Shown: positions 8,329 through 19,550 of the stretch, in pieces
Layout: each line of letters starts with the position of its first letter
How positions within the stretch are numbered: the stretch's first letter is position 1
NCBI GenBank assembly: GCA_027118455.1
Contig: JAJAYZ010000090.1
Coordinates: 1 to 36,841 of the forward strand
Reading direction: 5' to 3'
Source: Actinomycetes bacterium
GTDB taxonomy: Bacteria; Actinomycetota; Actinomycetes; JAHEKZ01
DNA length: 36,841 nt
The notes under the pieces: model-generated
Database searches by the model: none
What the model was told of the DNA's origin: nothing
The model's input: the letters and a program-made list of their open reading frames with translations, nothing else
Made by a program: the position numbers and the translations under genes

Positions 8329-11300
8329 ATGAGCCGAGACGTCCCACTCCCCGAAACACCCGACGACGCCGGCGTCGTCGCGGTGCTCGTCGCTCACGAC
8401 GGGGAGAGTTTCTTGCCGCGAACACTTGCGGCCCTTGCGGCGCTCGACCCAGCTCCGGGCGCCGTCATTGCTGTCGACACTGGATCTGAGGATGCCACTG
8501 CGTCGCTGCTAACACAGGCGGGGTTGGTCAACCGCGTCATGACGCTCCCCGCTGACACTGGGTTCGCAGCTGCCGTGCACGCCGGCGTCGAGGCAGCCCC
8601 GGCATCGGGCTGGCTCTGGATCCTGCATGACGACAGCGCCCCCGAGCCGGACGCCCTGGCTGCGCTGCTACGCAACGCTGCCGACCAGCCCTCGGTTGCG
8701 GTGTGGGGGCCGAAGGTGCTCGGGTGGGACGAACCACGGCGACTGCTCGAGGTGGGGGTGTCCATCTCACGCGCGGGGCGGCGGCACACCGGGCTCGAGC
8801 GTGGCGAGCAAGACCAGGGGCAGTACGACGGTCAACGTGACACCCTTGCCGTTGGCAGCGCTGGGCTCTTGGTACGCCGCGACCTCTGGAGCGACCTCGG
8901 CGGGTTCGACCGGTCGCTGCCCTTCTTCCGGGAGGACGTCGACTTCGGCTGGCGGGTCAACCTCGCTGGTCATCGGGTGGCAGTGGCCAGCGACGCAGTC
9001 GTGCACCACGCCGAGGCCATGGCGAGGGGGCGGCGCTCTCGCGTCATAGCCGATCCGCACAGCACCGACCGAGCCAGTGCGCTCTACACCCTTCTGGCAA
9101 ACGGCCGGGGCTCCACCGTGCTGCTTCGGTGGCTGTGGCTCCTCCTCCTGACCCTCGTTCGGGCGCTCGGCAACGTGCTCGGCAAAGCTCCGCGGGAGGC
9201 GGCAGCTGAGATGAGTGCGGTGGGCGCGGTGCTGATGCGGCCTCAGCGGCTGCGGGTGGCCAGGCGCGCCCGCAAGCGGTGGCGGTTGGTCAAGGCCAGC
9301 AGCCTCCAGTCGCTCTTCCCGCCGCCTGGTCAACAGGTCCGACACAGCCTCGAGACGCTGGCCGGCTCGCTCAGTGTCGAGACCGACGTTGCGCCGAGCA
9401 CGATCTTGGAGTCCGGGCCATCCGACGATGACCTCGATGCCTTCGTGGGAACCGGGACCGGCCGGCTTCGCAGCTGGGTCCGGCGACCTGCCGTGCTCTT
9501 GTTCGTCGGTTTGGTGGCGGTGCAGCTGATCGCCTGGCGCGGTCTCTACCGCGATGGGGTGCTGCGCGGCGGCGCGTTGCTCCCCATGCCGACCGGGGCA
9601 TCGGACGTGTGGCAGCAGTACGCGGCCGCGTGGCACCCAGTCACGATGGGCAGTGACACGATGGCGCACCCGTCGACAGCGGTGCTGGGTCTGCTCGCCA
9701 CCTTGCTGCTTGGCCACGCGACGTGGGTGGTGCCGACCGTGCTGGTCCTCGGGCCACCGTTGGCTGGGCTTCTTGCCTACCTGGTCATCGACTCGCTCGG
9801 GCTCTCGGTTCGGCTCCGGGTGTGGGTCGGTGCCGCCTACGCGCTCAACCCGGTCTTCCTGGCGGCAACGGCTCAGGGTCGCTGGACCACCGTGCTGGTC
9901 GGAGTCCTGGTGCCACTGGCTGCCGTGGCGGCTGCCCGAGCTGTGGGCCTCGGGGGGCGGCCAGCTTCGACAAGAGCGGCTGCCGCTGCAGTGCTGCTGA
10001 TCGCTGCCATGGTGGCGCTTGCCCCACCGCTCATCGTGTCGCTGGCCGCTCTCTGCGTGGTGCTCGCCTTGTTGGCCACCGGTCCGCGTGCCCAACTCGC
10101 CGCACTTTCGATGGTGATTGGCCCGCTGCTGCTGCTCCTGCCGTGGTGGCCGGTTGCCGCCGCTGATCCGGCCGTGCTGCTTCTGGAGCCTGGGTTGCCC
10201 TGGGTCGGTGACGACGAATCCGCCTGGCATGCGGTCTTCTTCGATGCTGGAGGCTGGTGGTCTGCGCCATGGTGGTTCGGGCTCGGCTTGGTGGTTGCGT
10301 CCCTGGCGGCCGTACTCCGAGCCCAGCTGAGGCGTCCGGTTCGAGCTGCGCTTGTCGTCGTGGGAGTCAGCCTCACCTGGGCGCTGGTGCTCGAAGCCTT
10401 GGTGGTGACGCCGGACACGAGCGCGGTACCCGTTGCTGTGTGGAGCGGCTCAGTGCTGGTGTTGGCGGTCGCGGCCGGCTTGGTCGCCATCGCCACAGCG
10501 GCCATGGGCACCAGGGTCCGGTTGCAGCGAGCGGCCTTCACCTGGCGTCAACCGGCGCTGGCGGTAGTTGTGGCGATGGCCGCGGTGAGCCCGATCATCT
10601 GGGGAGTGGCCTGGATGGGACGCGGCGCCACCGATCCGTTGGACCGCGGCGGGGCCAACCCGCTGCCGGCTTTCGTGCGCGCACAGTCCGGCCTGCCCGA
10701 ACAGATTCGCACCTTGGTGTTGCAGCCTGCGTCCGGTCGGTTGGCTTACACCGTTCTACGGTCGAGGGACGCGCAGTGGGGGGACGTCGAGACCGCTCCT
10801 CCTGTCGACCAGCTGACGTCGTTGGATCGCGTGGTTTCCGACCTTGCATCAGGCGCAGGCAGTGCGCCGGTTGACGAGTTGGCCGACCGTGCCGTGCAGT
10901 ACGTCCTTGCTGTCGCTCCTGTCGATCCTGACCTCGAGGTCGCCCTGGACTCCGCTCCGGGGCTATTGCGAATCGCCAACCCCGATGAGTCCTCGCTCTG
11001 GAGGGTCGAACAGCCCACCGGCCGGGTACGGATGCTCGTGAACGGAGAGCGTGCCGTGCTCGCCTCGGAGGTCCCAGACGACCCGGCCGCCGTCGCCGTC
11101 GACGTCCCTGCTGCGGACACCGATCGCCTACTCGAGCTGGCCGAGCTCGCTGACGACGGCTGGGTGGCCACTGCGTCCACGGAGGCTGGGACGCGTGAGC
11201 TGCCGACCAGCGGGGCGTCGGACTGGGCCCAGCGGTTCGTCGCTGGAGCCGCTCCAACCCAGGTGCAGATGTCGGTCGATGATCCCTGGCGGTTGGTGCT

Positions 11301-11385
11301 GGTGTTGGGCCAGTTGCTGGCCGTCGTCGCCCTCGTTCTGATCGCATTGCCCGGTCGTCGGCGCGTGGACGAGGAGGCGGTATGA
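8329..11385 (+). CDS. Large membrane-bound family 2 glycosyltransferase
   Basis: This 1018-residue protein has an N-terminal cytosolic GT-A domain (about 15-290) and a long polytopic membrane region (about 385-775), then a soluble segment and a last membrane helix near 985-1010. GT2 features are AVDTGSEDAT near residue 50, the acidic metal-site stretch ILHDDSAP (98-105), and EDVDFGWR near 205. It probably transfers sugars from a nucleotide or lipid donor to a cell-envelope glycan; donor and acceptor are unknown. It lies downstream of whiB and overlaps the DUF5719 gene as ATGA, so the two are translationally coupled. The pair, close to phosphomannomutase, recurs in actinobacteria. A TAGGGT box lies 12 bases before the ATG, suggesting its own short-leader promoter. 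Confidence 0.9.
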   Translation: MSRDVPLPETPDDAGVVAVLVAHDGESFLPRTLAALAALDPAPGAVIAVDTGSEDATASLLTQAGLVNRVMTLPADTGFAAAVHAGVEAAPASGWLWILHDDSAPEPDALAALLRNAADQPSVAVWGPKVLGWDEPRRLLEVGVSISRAGRRHTGLERGEQDQGQYDGQRDTLAVGSAGLLVRRDLWSDLGGFDRSLPFFREDVDFGWRVNLAGHRVAVASDAVVHHAEAMARGRRSRVIADPHSTDRASALYTLLANGRGSTVLLRWLWLLLLTLVRALGNVLGKAPREAAAEMSAVGAVLMRPQRLRVARRARKRWRLVKASSLQSLFPPPGQQVRHSLETLAGSLSVETDVAPSTILESGPSDDDLDAFVGTGTGRLRSWVRRPAVLLFVGLVAVQLIAWRGLYRDGVLRGGALLPMPTGASDVWQQYAAAWHPVTMGSDTMAHPSTAVLGLLATLLLGHATWVVPTVLVLGPPLAGLLAYLVIDSLGLSVRLRVWVGAAYALNPVFLAATAQGRWTTVLVGVLVPLAAVAAARAVGLGGRPASTRAAAAAVLLIAAMVALAPPLIVSLAALCVVLALLATGPRAQLAALSMVIGPLLLLLPWWPVAAADPAVLLLEPGLPWVGDDESAWHAVFFDAGGWWSAPWWFGLGLVVASLAAVLRAQLRRPVRAALVVVGVSLTWALVLEALVVTPDTSAVPVAVWSGSVLVLAVAAGLVAIATAAMGTRVRLQRAAFTWRQPALAVVVAMAAVSPIIWGVAWMGRGATDPLDRGGANPLPAFVRAQSGLPEQIRTLVLQPASGRLAYTVLRSRDAQWGDVETAPPVDQLTSLDRVVSDLASGAGSAPVDELADRAVQYVLAVAPVDPDLEVALDSAPGLLRIANPDESSLWRVEQPTGRVRMLVNGERAVLASEVPDDPAAVAVDVPAADTDRLLELAELADDGWVATASTEAGTRELPTSGASDWAQRFVAGAAPTQVQMSVDDPWRLVLVLGQLLAVVALVLIALPGRRRVDEEAV

Positions 11386-12929
11386 GCGTGCGGGCCGGCC
11401 ACCCATGGGGTCGTCCGGCTGTGCATCTGCTGGTGGTCGTGGTGCTAGTTGTCGCGGCCGCGACGGCGGCAACGGTGTTCGGTGCTGATCGCTCGGCACC
11501 TGCTGCTGTGACGCCACAGCTGGTCCCGGTGACGCAGACGACGGTGGCCTGCCCAGGACTGCGCTCGCGCAAGGGATTCACCGAGTCGGCCGTTGCGGCA
11601 GCAACGCCACCGGAGGTTCCTGGAATCGACCCGAACGCTTCTGGCAGTGGTGTCGTGCGCACCCTCGTTCCTGTTGAGTCAAAGGAGGAGACGCTGATCA
11701 GCCTTCGCGAACCCGGTGACCGAGGAACCTACATCGGGCGCAACGGTGAACGCGACCTAGTGACCGGCGCTGCGTCAGGTGCGCTGGCTCCGGGATTCTC
11801 GGTGACGCAGACCGAACGCACGGTAGACGGTCAAGGTCGCGGCTTGGCCTCGACGCAGTGTCAGCCGACCGGCACCGACTTCTGGTTCGTCGGGCCGGCC
11901 TCCGGTGTCGGTGACCGCGCCGTCCTGGTCCTCACCAACCCTGAGTCTGCGACGGCAACGGTTGACGTGACCTTCCATGGGCGAGGCGGGCTCGTCGACG
12001 CGCCAGGGGCCAGAGGGGTCCAGGTGCAACCACGCACCAGTGTCGAGGTGCGGCTCGACCGGGTGGCGCCCGGCGAGAAGGTTCTGGCTGTTCAGGTGCA
12101 AGTACGGGTCGGGCGGTTGACGGCTGCGATCACCGAGACCGACGTCTTCGGTTTCGAGCCGCGCGGCACCGATTGGTTTCCTCAAGCGGTAGCGCCAGCA
12201 ACTGACCTCGTGGTTCCCGGCGTTCCGGCCGTCAACCAAGGCCGCGAAAGTCAGGTGCACCTCGACATCGTCGCGCCGGAAGAGGCTGCCGTCGTCACCC
12301 TCACGATCATCACGCCAGAGGGCTCGTTCACGCCCCAAGGCGCTGACGTGATCGACGTGCCAGCTGCTGGCGTTGCGTCGGTTGATCTCACCGAGGCTTT
12401 GCGGGGTGACCCCGCGGCGATCGTGATCTCGTCCGACGCCCCCGTCACGGCCGGGGCGCGAGTGGAGCTGAAGAACCCCGATCTCTTCGGTGACGTGCTC
12501 TACCTGGCCGCCGCCAACCCGCTCGATGCCCCTGCGGTGGTTCCGGACAACCGCACCTCTGCCGATCTGCAGACCCGACTCATCCTGACCGCGCCAGCGG
12601 CAGATGCGACCGCGGTTGTCACCGGATTCGCCGGCGGCAAGGAGTGGACCGCCGCCCGCGTCGACCTTTCTGCGGGAACTACGCAGGTGGTCACGGTGGA
12701 GCCGCCTCAAGCCAAGGGTGCCAAGGGCGCTAAGGGCAACGACAAGAAGGTCGAGTCGTACGGGCTGGTGGTGACCCCTGGTGGTGATGGACCGCTCTAC
12801 GGGGTGCGCATGCTCGACGAGGAGGGTCCTCGGGGCCCCTTGGTGACGTCCTTCCCACTCACGACGGCGCGCCTTCTCGCCCAGGTGGCCGAGGCCTTTC
12901 CGGAGATCGCTGTGGGGTCAACGGGCTGA
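11382..12929 (+). CDS. DUF5719-family exported protein
   Basis: This 515-residue protein has one hydrophobic segment near the N-terminus (about residues 13-33), a signal anchor or uncleaved signal peptide, followed by a long beta-rich extracytoplasmic part without cysteine-rich or catalytic motifs I recognise. It matches the DUF5719 family found next to the WhiB-linked glycosyltransferase. Its start overlaps the stop of that gene (ATGA), so the two products are likely made together and may act as a membrane glycosyltransferase with a surface partner (inference). A lysine/glycine tract with three AKG units (about 443-452) inserts before the last beta-rich stretch. Its molecular function is not known. 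Confidence 0.8.
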   Translation: MSVRAGHPWGRPAVHLLVVVVLVVAAATAATVFGADRSAPAAVTPQLVPVTQTTVACPGLRSRKGFTESAVAAATPPEVPGIDPNASGSGVVRTLVPVESKEETLISLREPGDRGTYIGRNGERDLVTGAASGALAPGFSVTQTERTVDGQGRGLASTQCQPTGTDFWFVGPASGVGDRAVLVLTNPESATATVDVTFHGRGGLVDAPGARGVQVQPRTSVEVRLDRVAPGEKVLAVQVQVRVGRLTAAITETDVFGFEPRGTDWFPQAVAPATDLVVPGVPAVNQGRESQVHLDIVAPEEAAVVTLTIITPEGSFTPQGADVIDVPAAGVASVDLTEALRGDPAAIVISSDAPVTAGARVELKNPDLFGDVLYLAAANPLDAPAVVPDNRTSADLQTRLILTAPAADATAVVTGFAGGKEWTAARVDLSAGTTQVVTVEPPQAKGAKGAKGNDKKVESYGLVVTPGGDGPLYGVRMLDEEGPRGPLVTSFPLTTARLLAQVAEAFPEIAVGSTG

Positions 12930-12955
12930 CCGCCTCGAACTTCGGCGGGCAGGGC

Positions 12956-12987
12956 CAGTCGGCCTCGGGGTCAGTTGGCCTCGGGGT
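12956..12987. repeat. 16-base tandem duplication at the 3' end of the metallopeptidase-like gene
   Basis: CAGTCGGCCTCGGGGT (12956-12971) is followed by CAGTTGGCCTCGGGGT (12972-12987), 15 of 16 identical. On the minus strand the stop codon of the metallopeptidase-like gene falls at the junction, so the duplication lies at and just beyond its C-terminal codons. Confidence 0.7.
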
Positions 12988-13402
12988 CGAGATCCTGGGC
13001 GTCGAGGCCGACAGCCGTAGCCAACTGCTCGGCCATCGCCTGACGGACCAGGCTGGTGAGCGACACGCCGGTGCCGTCGGCCCAGAGCAGGAGCGGTCGG
13101 GCGAACAGCGTGATGACGATTGCCCCCTCCGATGTTGTCTGGTGCCCGGCGAGGAGCGCACCGCCCGTGACGTCGGAAGGCTCGCTCTGGTCGATCTGGT
13201 CTCCAGGGGGAAGCGGTGCGACGGTGATGTCGAAGGCGGGAATGGCCGACTCCGAGTGCCCGGCACCGGTGAGGCGAGCGAGGCGGATGGCTGCTGCGTC
13301 GACAACCGGCGCCAGGCGTCCCAGACCGACGCCCGACCGGGGGGAGACACCACCGGTCACGCGCAGGCTGCGCCCGTGCCGGTGTCTTCTGACCACGGTC
13401 AC
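12971..13402 (-). CDS. Degenerate zincin-like metallopeptidase-family protein
   Basis: This protein of about 143 residues has the outline of the actinobacterial metallopeptidase family (PF06262-like) usually found between the DUF5719 and DUF3499 genes. The N-terminus has the basic RRHRHGRSLR signature (5-14), and the C-terminus keeps the helix pattern that normally carries HExxH-like residues. Here that helix reads LVRQAMAEQLATAVGL, with the His and Glu replaced by Arg and Gln, so metal-dependent peptidase activity is unlikely. I chose GTG at 13402, which begins VTVVRRHRHG; other GTG codons lie at 13405 and 13414, and the frame is open to 13471. It is transcribed opposite to its neighbours and divergently from DUF3499. 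Assignment rests on position and end motifs, so it is moderate. Confidence 0.65.
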   Translation of the reverse strand: MTVVRRHRHGRSLRVTGGVSPRSGVGLGRLAPVVDAAAIRLARLTGAGHSESAIPAFDITVAPLPPGDQIDQSEPSDVTGGALLAGHQTTSEGAIVITLFARPLLLWADGTGVSLTSLVRQAMAEQLATAVGLDAQDLDPEAN

Positions 13403-13493
13403 CACCCTAGGCACCAGGCAGCAGGTGCTGGCGGTGAGGACGACACGGCAGTCGGCAGGGCGGGAAATCACCGATTCGGCGGGTCCAGACCGG

Positions 13494-13499
13494 TACCGT
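13494..13499 (+). promoter_or_regulatory. Putative -10 box of leaderless DUF3499 transcript
   Basis: TACCGT lies exactly 6 bases before the GTG at 13506 and there is no Shine-Dalgarno, matching the leaderless pattern seen at several starts in this window. Confidence 0.5.
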
Positions 13500-13505
13500 C
13501 ACGCC

Positions 13506-13889
13506 GTGAGTCCCATGAGGCGTTGCTCGCGCAGTGCGTGCAACCGCACCGCCGTGATGACGCTCACGTACGTCTACGCAGACTCCACCGCCGTTCTGGG
13601 GCCGCTCGCGACCTATGCCGAGCCGCACTGCTACGACCTCTGTGAGGTCCATGGCGGGCGGCTCACGGCCCCCCGCGGCTGGGAGATCGTCCGACTGTCT
13701 CCTGACCCCGCGATGCTTGGGCCGAGCAGCGACGACCTCGAGGCGCTTGCTGATGCCGTTCGCGAGGCGGGGCGTCCCGATGTTCTAGCACCGGGTACCG
13801 GCCACGACCCAGTGCGCGGGGCAGCGCCTGAGCACGGCCGTCGAGGGCACCTGTGGGTGCTCCCGCCCCTGGAGGACTCCGAGGTCTGA
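13506..13889 (+). CDS. DUF3499 family protein
   Basis: This 127-residue cytosolic protein has unknown function but strong conservation in actinobacteria. The recognisable family core runs from RRCSRSAC near the N-terminus through LTYVYADSTAVLGPLA and EPHCYDLCEVH to RLTAPRGWEIVRL. Four cysteines in two pairs (CSRSAC and CYDLC) suggest a zinc-binding fold (inference). GTG at 13506 is chosen because it gives the usual VSPxRRCSR beginning and has a TACCGT box 6 bases upstream; ATG at 13515 is the alternative. It stands between the metallopeptidase-like gene (divergent) and manB, the position it holds in many relatives. Confidence 0.88.
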   Translation: MSPMRRCSRSACNRTAVMTLTYVYADSTAVLGPLATYAEPHCYDLCEVHGGRLTAPRGWEIVRLSPDPAMLGPSSDDLEALADAVREAGRPDVLAPGTGHDPVRGAAPEHGRRGHLWVLPPLEDSEV

Positions 13890-13893
13890 CCGG

Positions 13894-13909
13894 CGCCAGC
13901 CCGCTGGTG
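13894..13909 (+). terminator. Hairpin directly after DUF3499
   Basis: A 6-bp stem (13894-13899 with 13904-13909, including one G-T pair) with loop CCCG starts 4 bases after the stop codon. It lacks a U-tract and may end the DUF3499 transcript. Confidence 0.4.
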
Positions 13910-14058
13910 AGGATCTGTCCGTTTTGCGTGTTATGCCGGGAACCTCCCTGGATTCAACCTCGACGTGCCATTCTGCCGATAGGTCCCCAGCGATAACGGT
14001 CCGCCGCCCGTACGGTCCGCCTGGCACCTGCCGGGATCGCACTGGAGGAGGAGATCCC

Positions 14059-14316
14059 ATGGCCCGCTCGTCATCGCAGCCCTTGACCATCCCGCTCGGT
14101 TCGCTCACCCAAGCCGGCGCCCGCCCCGATATCATCTGCGCCGAGTGCGGGAGTGAACGCATCACGCACCTCGCGATGACGCTGACCGATGGGACGCCGG
14201 TGGAGTTCGTCTCGTGTCACCGCTGCGAGCACAAGACTTGGGTGGACGCCAGCGGCGTCCACCACCGCGAGCTGCCGGTGACAACCGTCCTCGACAAGAC
14301 CCGCAAACCCCGCTGA
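14059..14316 (+). CDS. Small zinc-ribbon protein
   Basis: This 85-residue protein has two CxxC knuckles, CAEC near residue 31 and CHRC near 55, separated by a beta-hairpin-like segment, the layout of a zinc ribbon. No catalytic motif is seen. ATG at 14059 has a strong Shine-Dalgarno (GGAGGAGGA, 14045-14053), which settles the start; the open frame extends upstream to 13924 without support. It sits 45 bases ahead of manB, but manB has its own promoter-like box, so cotranscription is not certain. Function is unknown; nucleic-acid or protein binding is a guess from the fold. Confidence 0.75.
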   Translation: MARSSSQPLTIPLGSLTQAGARPDIICAECGSERITHLAMTLTDGTPVEFVSCHRCEHKTWVDASGVHHRELPVTTVLDKTRKPR

Positions 14317-14347
14317 CCTCGTGACCGCCCCACCATCAACGGCTCGG

Positions 14348-14353
14348 TAGGGT
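14348..14353 (+). promoter_or_regulatory. Putative -10 box of leaderless manB transcript
   Basis: TAGGGT lies 8 bases before the GTG at 14362, with no Shine-Dalgarno between. This supports the GTG as the start and a promoter independent of the zinc-ribbon gene. Confidence 0.45.
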
Positions 14354-14361
14354 CCACCGTT

Positions 14362-15774
14362 GTGACTTCTGAACCCGAAGCCTGCGCTCCCGTCGACGCC
14401 GGGATATTGGCGTCGATCATCAAGGCCTACGACATCCGTGGCGTCGTGCCCCACCAGCTCGATGCGACCCTTTGTCGCGCCGTCGGCGCCGCATTTGTGC
14501 AGGTCTTGGCGGCCGAGGGGAATGTCTCCGGGATGGTGGTCGGGCACGACATGCGTCCAACCTCGCCAGAGTTGGCTGCTGCCTTTGCCAATGGTGTCGC
14601 ATCTGCGGGTGTCGACGTCACTCTCATCGGGTTGGCGAGCACCGACGAGCTCTACTGCGCGTCTGGCCTGCTGGGTCTGCCTGGTGCGATGTTCACCGCA
14701 AGTCACAACCCTGCTCAGTACAACGGCATCAAGCTGTGTCGCGCCTACGCCGCCCCGGTCGGTGAGGAGTCAGGACTGGCAACGATCAGGGACGCTCTGG
14801 CTCTGGGTGTCAGCGGTTCCGGAGAGCCGAGGGGAATGATCACCGAACGAGACATGCTCGCCGACTACGTCGCGCACCTTCGGTCGCTGGTCGACCTTGC
14901 CAACGTACGGCCGATGACGGTCGTGATCGATGCCGGCAACGGCATGGCAGGTCTGACCGCACCTGCGGTCTTCGACGGCCTCCCGCTGATGATGATTCCG
15001 CTCTATTTCGAGCTCGACGGCACTTTCCCGAACCACGAGGCCAACCCCATCGAACCGGAGAACCTGCGTGATCTGCAGGCCGCCGTGATCGAGCACGGGG
15101 CTGACATCGGCCTGGCGTTCGATGGGGACGCCGACCGCTGTTTCGTGGTCGACGAGCGCGGCGAGATCGTTTCACCGAGCGTGCTAGCGGCGCTCATCGC
15201 TGACCGCGAGCTTGCCCGCGACCCGGGTGGAACAGTCATCTACAACCTCATCACCAGCCAGACCGTGCCCGAAGTTGTGGCCGAAGCTGGAGGTACGGCG
15301 GTTCGCACGCGCGTCGGTCACTCGTTCATCAAGGGCGTGATGGCCGAGACCGGTGCGATCTTCGGTGGCGAGCACTCTGGGCACTTCTACTTCCGAGACT
15401 TCTGGCGCGCCGACTCTGGGATGCTCGCGGGGCTGCACGCCCTGGCGGCGTTGGGAGAAGCCACTGTCCCGCTTTCGCAGTTGCTGGCCCCCTACGATCG
15501 CTACGCAGCGAGCGGTGAGATCAACTCGACCGTCGATGATCAGGCTGCGGTCCTCGCAACGCTCAAAGAGAGCTGGGCGACGCGGCCAGGTGTCACCATC
15601 GACGAACTCGATGGCCTCACCGTGACTGGCGATGCGTCCACCGATTCCTGGTGGTTCAACGTGCGCGCCAGTAACACCGAGCTGCTATTGCGACTCAACG
15701 TCGAAGCGAAAGCGCCGCAGACGATGGCCGCCGTGCGCGATGAGGTGCTTCGTCAGATCCGAGGTGGCTCGTGA
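14362..15774 (+). CDS. manB: Phosphomannomutase / phosphoglucomutase
   Basis: This 470-residue alpha-D-phosphohexomutase interconverts mannose-6-phosphate and mannose-1-phosphate, feeding GDP-mannose for mannosylated lipids, glycans and glycoproteins. The phospho-serine loop is TASHNPAQYNG with Ser114 as phosphate carrier. The metal loop is DGDADR with Asp254, Asp256 and Asp258. The sugar-binding GEHSGH loop and the C-terminal phosphate-binding domain (ending RASNTELLLRLNVEA) are present, so the enzyme is complete. The GTG start is the first in-frame codon near the conserved N-terminus (IKAYDIRG). It begins a tightly packed run with the Trm112-like gene and the SIS isomerase, matching the mannose-metabolism group of mycobacteria. 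Confidence 0.94.
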   Translation: MTSEPEACAPVDAGILASIIKAYDIRGVVPHQLDATLCRAVGAAFVQVLAAEGNVSGMVVGHDMRPTSPELAAAFANGVASAGVDVTLIGLASTDELYCASGLLGLPGAMFTASHNPAQYNGIKLCRAYAAPVGEESGLATIRDALALGVSGSGEPRGMITERDMLADYVAHLRSLVDLANVRPMTVVIDAGNGMAGLTAPAVFDGLPLMMIPLYFELDGTFPNHEANPIEPENLRDLQAAVIEHGADIGLAFDGDADRCFVVDERGEIVSPSVLAALIADRELARDPGGTVIYNLITSQTVPEVVAEAGGTAVRTRVGHSFIKGVMAETGAIFGGEHSGHFYFRDFWRADSGMLAGLHALAALGEATVPLSQLLAPYDRYAASGEINSTVDDQAAVLATLKESWATRPGVTIDELDGLTVTGDASTDSWWFNVRASNTELLLRLNVEAKAPQTMAAVRDEVLRQIRGGS

Positions 15775-15971
15775 TGACCGAAGCATCGAACATCGATCCC
15801 GAGCTCCTCACGATCATCGTCTGCCCTCAGTGCCACGGGCAGTTGCAGGCGATCCCCGAAACAGGACCGGTCGAGACGCTCGCCTGCTCGGACGAGAGCT
15901 GCGGCTTGCACTATCCCGTTCGTGATGGCATTCCCATTCTCTTAGTCGATGAGGCCGGCCATGGCAGCTGA
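15774..15971 (+). CDS. Trm112-like zinc-binding protein (UPF0434 type)
   Basis: This 65-residue protein has a CPQC knuckle (Cys17, Cys20) and a second pair at Cys38 and Cys43, followed by LHYPVRDGIPILL, the hallmark end of the Trm112/YcaR family. Eukaryotic and archaeal Trm112 proteins activate methyltransferases; the bacterial role is unclear. ATG at 15774 overlaps the manB stop by one base (TGATG), and GTG at 15771 is one codon earlier in frame. The gene overlaps the next one by 11 bases. Translation is therefore probably coupled across manB, this gene and the SIS gene. Confidence 0.9.
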   Translation: MTEASNIDPELLTIIVCPQCHGQLQAIPETGPVETLACSDESCGLHYPVRDGIPILLVDEAGHGS

Positions 15972-17072
15972 CACCGACGCGCACGTCAGCCCTGTCGATC
16001 TCGACGACCTTGAGTCCGTACGTGCAGCAGACCCAGGCGGCATGCTCGACGCCGTCGCCTCAGCAGGCGAACAGGTACGACAGGCTTTGGTGGCTTGCGA
16101 GCAGTCAGGGGTCGTCGGGGTGAGGCACGGTGGCCGACCTCGGGCAGTGGTCGTCACCGGAATGGGTGGATCTGGGATCGCCGGACACGTGCTCCAAGCG
16201 GCGGCAGGCCCTGAGTGCCCGGTCCCGGTAGAACGTGTGCGTGGCTGGACCTTGCCAGCCTGGGTAGGTGCCGACGACCTGGTGATTGCGGTCTCGAGCT
16301 CTGGGCGAACGGCCGAGACGATGGCATGCACTCGCACCGCTATCGAACGGGGCGCACGCACGGTCGTCGTTGCGGCGGAGGGCTCGCCTTTGGTCGAGCT
16401 CGCGATCGCCGCGAACATCCCCTGGGTGCCGGTTCCTTCTGGGCGTCCACCCCGGGCCAATCTCTGGGCGTTGTCGGTCCCACTTCTGGTTGCTGCAGAC
16501 GCTTTGGGAGTTGTTGACGCCGAGCCAGCGCGGCTCGAAGCTGTCGCCGACCTGCTGGACGGGCTGGCGGTTGAGTGCGCGCCGACGGTGTCGATCGATC
16601 AGAACCCGGCCAAGAAGCTTGCAGCAGAGCTCGTGGGGACGCTGCCGATGATCTGGGGCAGCAGCGACCTCGCGGGGATCGCGGCGTACCGGCTCTTGTG
16701 TCAGCTGGCCGAGAACGCCAAGTACCCCGCGGTCAACGGGGTGCTGCCCGAGGCACTGCACAATCAGGTGGTGACCTTCAGCGCGCCGACGGCATCGGGC
16801 CTTCCGATCCGGCTCGTTCTCCTTAGGGACACGGTCGAGCAGTGGGAGGTAGCCGTCGCGGCCGACGAGGCTGAGGCTCTTGCCGGCGAGTGCGGGGTCT
16901 CGGTGAGCCGGATGGTGGCCGTTGGTGAGCACCCATTGGAGCGGATGGCCAGCCTCTGCGCGGTCGGTGACTTCGCCAGCGTGTACCTCGCGCTGCTGGG
17001 TGGGGTCGACCCGACGCCGATTCCTCCGATCGAGGTGCTCAAGACGCGTTTGCAGGAGCGGCAGAGCCAGCG

Positions 17073-17076
<4 letters not shown>
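15961..17076 (+). CDS. SIS-domain phosphoglucose/phosphomannose isomerase-like protein
   Basis: This protein of about 371 residues has two sugar-isomerase (SIS) lobes. The first carries VVVTGMGGSGIAGHVL near residues 63-78 and the phosphate-binding AVSSSGRTAET near 110. The C-terminal lobe has the YPAVNGVLPEALHNQ stretch typical of bifunctional phosphoglucose/phosphomannose isomerases. It likely interconverts fructose-6-phosphate with glucose- or mannose-6-phosphate, supplying the substrate of ManB next door. ATG at 15961 is preferred over 15949 because it reduces the overlap with the Trm112-like gene; either is possible. The 3' end overlaps the transporter gene as GTGA. A canonical manA is not present in this window. 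Confidence 0.88.
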
Positions 17077-19533
<2,457 letters not shown>

Positions 19534-19550
19534 GCCAGGACATACCTCAT

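Noticed and set aside
8767..10230. 487-codon minus-strand open frame opposite the glycosyltransferase
   Set aside because: It is Gln/His/Arg/Pro-rich without domain motifs and lies fully opposite a coherent glycosyltransferase, so it is a high-GC shadow.
11775..12710. 311-codon minus-strand open frame opposite the DUF5719 gene
   Set aside because: Same reasoning: no recognisable motifs, and the plus-strand gene has a signal anchor and a coupled start.
12708..12745. Lys/Gly-rich AKG repeats in the DUF5719 protein as a mobile insertion
   Set aside because: Just three short units in frame; simple low-complexity linker is the more economical reading.
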